A stretch of 17,008 nt of DNA from contig JBGCGJ010000049.1 in NCBI GenBank assembly GCA_045110675.1, positions 1 to 17,008 on the forward strand, in the 5' to 3' direction. Positions 12,880 to 17,008 of this stretch are shown one piece after another (positions within the stretch are counted from its first letter, which is position 1; each line of letters begins with the position of its first letter). The notes beneath the pieces were generated by a model. It searched no databases. It worked only from the letters and a program-made list of their open reading frames with translations, and was not told where the DNA came from. A program made the position numbers and the translations under genes. The DNA is from JBALVT01 sp045110675 (GTDB taxonomy: Bacteria > Pseudomonadota > Gammaproteobacteria > Pseudomonadales > Halieaceae).

Positions 12880-12920
12880 TAGCCGCCGCATTGGCGGCTA
12901 TTAGCCCAAAATATGGGCTA
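12880..12920 (-). repeat. Two tandem hairpins upstream of rpoB
   Basis: In the rplL-rpoB gap, TAGCCGCC/GGCGGCTA (8 bp, 5-nt loop; 12880-12900) and TAGCCCA/TGGGCTA (7 bp, 5-nt loop; 12902-12920) are perfect hairpins separated by one base. In E. coli the same gap holds an RNase III processing site that separates rplL and rpoB messages. These stems are shorter than a classic RNase III substrate, but they could serve as a processing or stabilising structure. They lie 27 nt before the rpoB start codon. Confidence 0.55.
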
Positions 12921-12980
12921 CTTCCAAGCTGCCGCAATTCACCTTGCGCAACCGAATAAACTTTCGCTATTTAAAGCGGG

Positions 12981-13011
12981 AAAAGGCCGGTGAGCTAAAC
13001 GCTCACCAGCC
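12981..13011 (-). terminator. rplL-rpoB attenuator (partial terminator)
   Basis: GGCTGGTGAGC pairs with GCTCACCGGCC (11 bp including one G-U) around a 5-nt loop, followed by TTTTCCC. It lies 26 nt after the rplL stop. The strong stem with a short, interrupted U-tract fits the known attenuator at this place in E. coli, which lets only a fraction of polymerases through to rpoBC so that stalk proteins are made in excess over RNA polymerase. The readthrough level here is unknown. Confidence 0.8.
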
Positions 13012-13037
13012 TAGTCCAGGTTGGGTCGAAACCGAAC

Positions 13038-13418
13038 CTACTTAAGCTCAGCGCTAGCGCCTGCTTCTTCCAACTGTTTCTTAGCGTCTTCAGCATCGTC
13101 CTTGCTGGCACCTTCTTTAATTGCAGAAGGAGCGCCGTCAACCAGGCCTTTAGCTTCTTTCAAGCCAAGGCCAGTGATGGCACGAACAGCTTTGATGACG
13201 TTAACTTTCTTCTCGCCTACGGCGGTAAGCATTACGTCAAACTCAGTCTGTTCTTCGGCCGAGCCACCAGCGTCGCCGCCAGCTGCTGCGGGTGCTGCTG
13301 CCACGGCTGCAGCCGCAGTAACACCAAACTTCTCTTCCATTGCTTCGATAAGCGCTACGATGTCCATAACGCTCATTTCTGCAACTGCATTCAAAATATC
13401 ATCTGTAGATAGAGCCAT
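13038..13418 (-). CDS. rplL: 50S ribosomal protein L7/L12
   Basis: The acidic stalk protein recruits translation factors and is present in several copies per ribosome. The product is 126 residues. The N-terminal dimerisation domain (MALSTDDILNAVAEMSVMDI) is followed by an Ala/Gly-rich hinge near residues 34-53 and the C-terminal factor-binding domain with EKKVNVIKAVRAITGLGLKE. It starts at ATG 13418, 43 nt after rplJ, and the two genes make the L10(L12) stalk complex together. An attenuator hairpin after the gene reduces transcription into rpoBC. Confidence 0.98.
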   Translation of the reverse strand: MALSTDDILNAVAEMSVMDIVALIEAMEEKFGVTAAAAVAAAPAAAGGDAGGSAEEQTEFDVMLTAVGEKKVNVIKAVRAITGLGLKEAKGLVDGAPSAIKEGASKDDAEDAKKQLEEAGASAELK

Positions 13419-13461
13419 GACTCACATCTCCTATTTAGCTGTTAAATATGTTCACAGTGGC

Positions 13462-13992
13462 CTAAGCCGCTGTTTCCTTTTGATCGCGAACTGCTGCGAG
13501 TGTGCGAACCAATTTCCCAGGTACTGCGTCCATTGTCTGAACCAGCTTGGTTACCGGCGCTTTCATGACACTCATCAATGTAGCAAGTGCTTGATCACGC
13601 GTTGGCAACTTAGCAAGAACATCCAAATCTCCTGCACCCAGCATTTGGCCGCTTACCGCCAGTGCCTTCACTTCAAAAAGATCGTTCTCTTTAGAGAAGT
13701 CTTTAAAAAGCCTTGCCGCTGCACCCGGGTCTTCCATAGAAAAACCGAATAGTGAAGGACCTACCAACGAGTCATTTACACACTCGTAGTCAGTGCCTTC
13801 CAACGCTCGCTTGGCCAGTGTGTTCCGTACTACACGGAGGGTCACATTGCTTTCGCGCGCATCTTTACGCAGGGCAGTCATCCCATCTACAGTCACGCCA
13901 CGTGCATCAGCGATAACTAAAGACAGAGCACTGGTGGCAGTCTCGTTAACTTCAGCTACGATCGCTTTTTTGTCTTCGAGTCCAATTGCCAC
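13462..13992 (-). CDS. rplJ: 50S ribosomal protein L10
   Basis: L10 anchors L7/L12 dimers to 23S rRNA at the base of the ribosomal stalk. The 176-residue protein has the typical N-terminal globular domain (ADARGVTVDGMTALRKDARE; VVRNTLAKRAL) and a C-terminal helical tail that binds L7/L12 dimers. The start codon is GTG at 13992 (protein start (V)AIGLEDKKAIVAEVN), with AGGAG 9 nt upstream. It is preceded by a 330-nt leader holding the L10-binding RNA, by which the L10-L12 complex represses its own translation. It is followed directly by rplL. Confidence 0.97.
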   Translation of the reverse strand: MAIGLEDKKAIVAEVNETATSALSLVIADARGVTVDGMTALRKDARESNVTLRVVRNTLAKRALEGTDYECVNDSLVGPSLFGFSMEDPGAAARLFKDFSKENDLFEVKALAVSGQMLGAGDLDVLAKLPTRDQALATLMSVMKAPVTKLVQTMDAVPGKLVRTLAAVRDQKETAA

Positions 13993-14068
13993 TGGAATTA
14001 CTCCTGGATTACTAAGTTAAGTACTGCCAAAGCTATGGCGGTACTGCTTTGCGTGGTGAACAATTTCA

Positions 14069-14164
14069 CCATCTGCGTAGGTTTTGGATTGCTCTTGCGA
14101 GCGCTCCGCTATTAAGCCCTGATCAACAAACTGCATCGATTCGAGCGCCTACGGTCTTTGATGG
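14069..14164 (-). promoter_or_regulatory. L10(L12) autoregulatory leader of rplJ
   Basis: In the mRNA strand, CCATC/GATGG (5 bp) and CGTAGG/CCTACG (6 bp) form an interrupted stem with an asymmetric internal loop (AAAGAC opposite CA). Inside are CGCTC/GAGCG and a GCTC-GCAA-GAGC hairpin with a GNRA tetraloop (14091-14102). From memory, the E. coli rplJ leader has the matching segments AAGACCGCAGG, a GCAA-capped stem and CCTGCGTAGACGGTGA, so this is very likely the L10-binding site. The rest of the 330-nt rplA-rplJ gap (13993-14322) holds a 7-bp hairpin just after rplA (14289-14311), a second pairing partner for AAAGACC (14207-14214), and no recognisable gene. Confidence 0.8.
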
Positions 14165-14288
14165 CCTTCAGTTCTCAGCTAAATGGGCGTAAGCCCGAGC
14201 CTTGTCCAAAGACCTCAAAGTGGATCGGGTCGAGCGGGTAAGCTCTCACACCGACCTACAAAACTCCCATCCGTGGAAGTTCTTGAGA

Positions 14289-14311
14289 GATCGCACCGGG
14301 TAGATGCGATC
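14289..14311 (-). repeat. Hairpin just after rplA
   Basis: GATCGCA and TGCGATC form a perfect 7-bp stem with a 9-nt loop, 11 nt past the rplA stop. It is followed by TCTCAAG rather than a U-tract, so it does not look like an intrinsic terminator. It may protect the 3' end of the rplKA message or mark a processing point between rplKA and rplJL. Confidence 0.45.
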
Positions 14312-14322
14312 CGATCAATACT

Positions 14323-15018
14323 TTATATTTCGAGTGAAGACTGGTCTAAAACGATACCGGGACCCATCGTGGTCGATAGCGTTACCTTCTTCATGTACAC
14401 ACCTTTTGCCGCAGCTGGCTTGGCTTTTTGCAAATCTGCCAGTACTGCCGCCAAGTTGCCTTTGATGGCTTCCAGTTCAAAACTGATTTTGCCAATGCCG
14501 CCGTGAATAATGCCGTTTTTGTCCGTGCGATAACGCACTTGACCTGCTTTGGCGTTGTTAACTGCCGTTTCGACGTCAGGCGTTACTGTGCCAGTTTTAG
14601 GGTTGGGCATAAGACCGCGAGGCCCCAGCACCTGGCCCAACTGACCGACAACACGCATAGCGTCAGGAGAGGCGATGACCACATCAAAATCCATCATGCC
14701 GCCTTTGATCTCAGCGGCAAGCTCATCCATACCAACGAAATCTGCACCGGCTGCCTTCGCCTTTTCGGCGGCTTCGCCCTGGGTAAATACAGCGACACGA
14801 ACTTCACTGCCGGTACCGTGGGGCAAGGTGGTCGCACCGCGCACACCTTGGTCGGACTTCTTGGCATCGACGCCAAGGTTGACGGCCACTTCCACTGACT
14901 CATTGAACTTAACTGTTGCACATTCTTTCAGCAGGGCCACAGCGTCTTCGATTGAATAAGCCTTTCCAGGCTCAAGCTTTTCTTTAAATGCGCGTACGCG
15001 CTTCGAGAACTTAGCCAT
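14323..15018 (-). CDS. rplA: 50S ribosomal protein L1
   Basis: L1 forms the mobile L1 stalk on 23S rRNA near the E site and acts as the translational repressor of rplK-rplA in E. coli. The protein has 231 residues, as expected. It begins MAKFSKRVRAFKEKLEPGKA, carries the signature GPRGLMPNPKTGTVT in the middle, and ends with LSTTMGPGIVLDQSS. The ATG shares its first base with the rplK stop codon (TAATG at 15016-15020), so the two genes are almost certainly translationally coupled. Confidence 0.98.
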   Translation of the reverse strand: MAKFSKRVRAFKEKLEPGKAYSIEDAVALLKECATVKFNESVEVAVNLGVDAKKSDQGVRGATTLPHGTGSEVRVAVFTQGEAAEKAKAAGADFVGMDELAAEIKGGMMDFDVVIASPDAMRVVGQLGQVLGPRGLMPNPKTGTVTPDVETAVNNAKAGQVRYRTDKNGIIHGGIGKISFELEAIKGNLAAVLADLQKAKPAAAKGVYMKKVTLSTTMGPGIVLDQSSLEI

Positions 15019-15452
15019 TAGTTTACTCCCTCTACGTCAATACCCGCTGAACGGGCACTACCAGCGATGGTGCGAACGGCTGCATCCATATCTGCGGCTG
15101 TGAGATCCGGCCACTTCTGAGTAGCCACATCTTCCAGCTGAGCGCGGTTTACTTTGCCAACCTTATTGGTGTTGGGAGTACCGGAACCCTTTTTAATCTT
15201 TGCAACTTTACGCAGCAACACAGAAGCCGGTGGGGTCTTCTTGATAAAGGTAAACGACCTATCACCGTACACCGTGATAACAACGGGAATTGGCAGGCCG
15301 GGCTCAGTTCCCTGAGTCTCAGCATTAAATGCCTTACAAAATTCCATGATGTTGACACCATGCTGGCCCAATGCAGGACCTACAGGTGGGCTTGGATTGG
15401 CCTGACCAGCAGGCACTTGTAGCTTGATATAAGCTTCGACTTTCTTAGCCAT
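15018..15452 (-). CDS. rplK: 50S ribosomal protein L11
   Basis: L11 binds the GTPase-associated centre of 23S rRNA and is needed for RelA activation and thiostrepton action. The product is 144 residues. The N-terminal Pro-rich factor-binding domain (PAGQANPSPPVGPALGQHGV) is followed by the rRNA-binding C-terminal domain (GSARSAGIDVEG). The start is ATG at 15452. Its stop overlaps the rplA start by one base. It lies 170 nt after nusG, and a terminator-like hairpin in that gap suggests a separate transcription start for the rplKA unit. Confidence 0.98.
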   Translation of the reverse strand: MAKKVEAYIKLQVPAGQANPSPPVGPALGQHGVNIMEFCKAFNAETQGTEPGLPIPVVITVYGDRSFTFIKKTPPASVLLRKVAKIKKGSGTPNTNKVGKVNRAQLEDVATQKWPDLTAADMDAAVRTIAGSARSAGIDVEGVN

Positions 15453-15491
15453 TACATTCTAACTCCCGGGTACTAGCGCTGTTTGGTCCTA

Positions 15492-15505
15492 CCGATTCAA
15501 ACCGG
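15492..15505 (-). promoter_or_regulatory. Hairpin in the rplK leader, candidate L1 target
   Basis: CCGGT and ATCGG (one G-U) close a 4-nt loop 40 nt before the rplK start codon. In E. coli, L1 represses translation by binding a structure in the rplK leader. This is the only clear stem left in the leader downstream of the terminator-like hairpin and the 15530-15545 stem. The position is right, but I cannot match it to the known L1 consensus, so the role is inferred. Confidence 0.3.
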
Positions 15506-15506
15506 C

Positions 15507-15534
15507 GGATTACTAGAGCTCCCCATTGTGACAA
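15507..15534 (-). promoter_or_regulatory. Weak candidate promoter for rplK-rplA
   Basis: TTGTCA (15529-15534) could serve as -35 and TAATCC (15507-15512) as -10, with a 16-nt spacer. The -35 is good and the -10 poor. A promoter is expected here because a terminator-like hairpin lies between nusG and rplK, and E. coli has its L11 promoter at this place. The boxes are tentative. Confidence 0.25.
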
Positions 15535-15548
15535 CCGCAGTTGTCGGT

Positions 15549-15573
15549 TAAAAACAGCGGATGTGAATCCGCT
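15549..15573 (-). terminator. Terminator after secE-nusG
   Basis: AGCGGAT and ATCCGCT form a perfect 7-bp stem with a TCAC loop (15556-15573), followed by GTTTTTAA. It lies 49 nt past the nusG stop codon. The stem is short, so termination may be partial. Confidence 0.7.
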
Positions 15574-15622
15574 CCTTATGCAAGCGGTGCCGACGACCGC
15601 TTCACTCAATACTTAAAAGTAT

Positions 15623-16156
15623 TTAAGCCTTTTCTACCTGGCCAAATTCCAGCTCAACTGGCGTGGAACGACCAAAAATAAGAACCGCCACGTTTAAGCG
15701 GCTTTTCTCGTAATTAACTTCTTCAACAACGCCGTTGAAATCATTGAACGGACCATCGATAACTCGAACCATTTCGCCGGGCTCGAATAGTGTTTTGGGT
15801 CGCGGTGCTTCAACGCCATCTTCAACTCTTTGTAAAATGGCCTGCGCCTCAGCTTCGGTAATCGGTGCAGGAGCATCTGCTTTCCCGCCGATAAAGCCCA
15901 AAACACGCGGAGTTTCTTTAACTAAGTGCCAAGTTTCATCCGCCAATTCCATTTGAACCAGAACGTAGCCGGGAAAGAACTTGCGCTCGCTGCGGCGCTT
16001 CTGCCCACCACGCATTTCGACAACTTCTTCTGTGGGCACCAAAATATCACCGAAACGGTCGCCCATTGAGTGCATTTCAATCCGTTCTTTCAGAGCAGCC
16101 GCAACCTTCTTCTCATAACCTGAGTAAGCGTGGACTACATACCAGCGTTTTGACAT
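15623..16156 (-). CDS. nusG: Transcription termination/antitermination factor NusG
   Basis: NusG binds the RNA polymerase clamp, increases processivity, helps Rho-dependent termination and links polymerase to the leading ribosome. The protein has 177 residues. The N-terminal NGN domain starts SKRWYVVHAYSGYEKKV. After a linker, the C-terminal KOW domain has FEPGEMVRVIDGPFNDFNG and ends TPVELEFGQVEKA. The start is placed at ATG 16156, which has AAAGG 7 nt upstream and matches family length; a TTG two codons earlier (16162) lies too close to that site. It is 22 nt after secE and so part of the same operon. Confidence 0.97.
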   Translation of the reverse strand: MSKRWYVVHAYSGYEKKVAAALKERIEMHSMGDRFGDILVPTEEVVEMRGGQKRRSERKFFPGYVLVQMELADETWHLVKETPRVLGFIGGKADAPAPITEAEAQAILQRVEDGVEAPRPKTLFEPGEMVRVIDGPFNDFNGVVEEVNYEKSRLNVAVLIFGRSTPVELEFGQVEKA

Positions 16157-16178
16157 CGGCAAACCTTTAACTTTCTAC

Positions 16179-16541
16179 TTACGCTATGACCAGAGACACC
16201 AGCCAACCCAGCAGGGAATCCAATCCCCACAAAAACAAAGCAACAACCACTACAACTGCAACGACAATCAACGTGGTTTGCACCGTCTCCTGACGCGTCG
16301 GCCATACGACCTTGCGAATTTCAGTTCGAGAACCTTTAATCAAGGCCCAAAACGCAGCACCTTTAGCAGTTTGCAAAGCAACCAATGCTGCCACCGCTGC
16401 CAGTGCAACAATGCCTAAAACTCGATACAACAATGACTGATCTGAGAAGTAACTATTTCCAACAACGGCAATAGCCACAAGGATAGCAACTACTATCCAT
16501 TTCAATCCGTCAAATCGACTTACAGTCGCATCCGTACTCAT
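16179..16541 (-). CDS. secE: Preprotein translocase subunit SecE
   Basis: SecE is the small essential subunit of the SecYEG channel that clamps SecY in the inner membrane. The 120-residue protein has three predicted membrane segments, near residues 12-28, 38-58 and 90-116, which is the gammaproteobacterial three-TM form. The conserved cytoplasmic amphipathic region (RTEIRKVVWPTRQE) precedes the last segment. The start is placed at ATG 16541 (MSTDATVSRFDGLKW). Reading further upstream in frame would run into the tRNA gene. The ribosome binding site before it is AGGA at 8 nt; a better one (AAGGAG, 16572-16577) lies further up. The gene sits between trpT and nusG. Confidence 0.95.
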   Translation of the reverse strand: MSTDATVSRFDGLKWIVVAILVAIAVVGNSYFSDQSLLYRVLGIVALAAVAALVALQTAKGAAFWALIKGSRTEIRKVVWPTRQETVQTTLIVVAVVVVVALFLWGLDSLLGWLVSLVIA

Positions 16542-16590
16542 CAACACAATCCTATACACATTGGGTGCCGTCTCCTTAGAAACGCTACCC

Positions 16591-16601
16591 CCTGCCATAA
16601 A

Positions 16602-16608
<7 letters not shown>
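16591..16608 (-). repeat. Hairpin overlapping the 3' end of tRNA-Trp
   Basis: CCTGCCA and TGGCAGG form a perfect 7-bp stem with a TTTA loop. One arm is the last seven bases of the tRNA gene, including its CCA. In the unprocessed transcript this stem would compete with the tRNA acceptor stem, and after cleavage it would be lost. Confidence 0.5.
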
Positions 16609-16677
<69 letters not shown>

Positions 16678-16701
16678 AAATCTTTTTCACTCAGACGACG
16701 A

Positions 16702-16731
16702 AGCCGAACTGCCCAATAGAGCGGTTCGGCT
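16702..16731 (-). repeat. Hairpin upstream of tRNA-Trp
   Basis: AGCCGAAC and GTTCGGCT form a perfect 8-bp stem with a 14-nt loop, 24 nt before the tRNA 5' end. No U-tract follows, so it is more likely a processing or mRNA-stabilising stem between tufB and trpT than a terminator. Confidence 0.55.
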
Positions 16732-16732
16732 C

Positions 16733-16842
16733 ACTCCGATCAGGGACAGAACTTTAGCTCTGTCCCTTTAACTACTTACCACGAATTTGCTATGTGGTAC
16801 CGATTTAGGGGACACAACTAAAGCTCTGTCCCCGCTCGGAGT
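16733..16842 (-). repeat. 110-nt REP/BIME-like inverted-repeat element after tufB
   Basis: The element is bounded by a perfect 7-bp inverted repeat (ACTCCGA at 16733-16739, TCGGAGT at 16836-16842). Inside are two related palindromes with GGGACAGA cores, 16742-16767 (9-bp arms) and 16808-16833 (7-bp perfect arms), and between them a hairpin TACCAC/GTGGTA (16777-16799). The two GGGACAGA units are in inverted orientation: over the first 25 bases from each outer end, 22 match. This fits a bacterial interspersed mosaic element or a small MITE. It starts 9 nt after the tufB stop. The whole can fold as a cloverleaf with three arms. Confidence 0.75.
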
Positions 16843-16851
16843 ACATCGAGT

Positions 16852-17008
16852 CTATTCGATGATTTTGGCTACAACACCAGCACCGACCGTACGGCCACCT
16901 TCACGAATCGCAAAGCGCAAACCATCTTCCATCGCAATCGGGGCAATCAAGGTCACTACCATCTGAATGTTGTCACCCGGCATCACCATCTCAACACCCT
17001 CTGGCAAC
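16852..17008 (-). CDS. tuf: Elongation factor Tu, 3' end (partial, runs off the window)
   Basis: Only the last 51 codons plus stop are present. They encode the end of domain III with LPEGVEMVMPGDNIQMVVTL and AIREGGRTVGAGVVAKIIE, which is essentially invariant in EF-Tu. The stop is TAG (16852-16854). The copy precedes trpT and secE, so it holds the tufB position. It is expected to be nearly identical to the copy that begins at 142, but the two visible fragments do not overlap in the protein, so this cannot be tested here. Confidence 0.97.
   Translation of the reverse strand, partial: LPEGVEMVMPGDNIQMVVTLIAPIAMEDGLRFAIREGGRTVGAGVVAKIIE

Noticed and set aside
13021..13752. 243-codon plus-strand open frame opposite rplL and rplJ
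   Set aside because: The Ala/Ser-rich translation follows from the GC-skewed codons of rplL read backward; the two minus-strand ribosomal genes explain the sequence.

Overview
The window is one end-to-end stretch of the conserved beta/str ribosomal-protein and RNA-polymerase supercluster of a gammaproteobacterium. It is read entirely from the minus strand, so transcription runs right to left. In transcription order it holds: the 3' end of one tuf copy, tRNA-Trp(CCA), secE, nusG, rplK, rplA, rplJ, rplL, rpoB, rpoC, a secreted protein of unknown function, rpsL, rpsG, fusA, and the 5' end of a second tuf copy. The tufB-trpT-secE order, a 3-TM SecE, a 156-residue S7, a 1357-residue beta and a beta-prime carrying the proteobacterial trigger-loop insertion all point to Gammaproteobacteria, close to Pseudomonas/Cellvibrio-type lineages. 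Base composition looks near 50% GC. The genus cannot be fixed from this sequence.

Right part (about 13.0-17.0 kb): tufB ends at 16852 and is followed by a compact 110-nt inverted-repeat element, a further hairpin, and trpT. secE and nusG (Sec translocase subunit and transcription elongation factor) follow closely. A terminator-like hairpin lies in the 170-nt nusG-rplK gap, together with four other small hairpins. rplK and rplA overlap by one base. A 330-nt leader separates rplA from rplJ and carries the recognisable L10/L12 autoregulatory RNA. rplJ and rplL make the ribosomal stalk.

Middle part (about 4.4-13.0 kb): an attenuator-type hairpin plus two tandem hairpins sit between rplL and rpoB. 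rpoB and rpoC are intact and look wild type at the rifampicin-target segment and the catalytic Mg-binding loop. rpoC has a TTG start behind a very strong ribosome binding site and ends at a strong intrinsic terminator (4423-4457).

Left part (1-4.4 kb): a stand-alone gene for an exported, internally duplicated protein with four symmetrically placed cysteines lies between the rpoC terminator and the str operon promoter. The str operon (rpsL-rpsG-fusA-tuf) has a good sigma-70 promoter with a GC-rich discriminator and a hairpin/U-tract in its leader, which suggests attenuation.

Nearly everything is housekeeping machinery in conserved order. I found no phage, CRISPR, toxin-antitoxin or metabolic system. 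The non-routine content is the unknown secreted protein, the inverted-repeat element next to tufB, and the dense set of regulatory RNA structures in the gaps.
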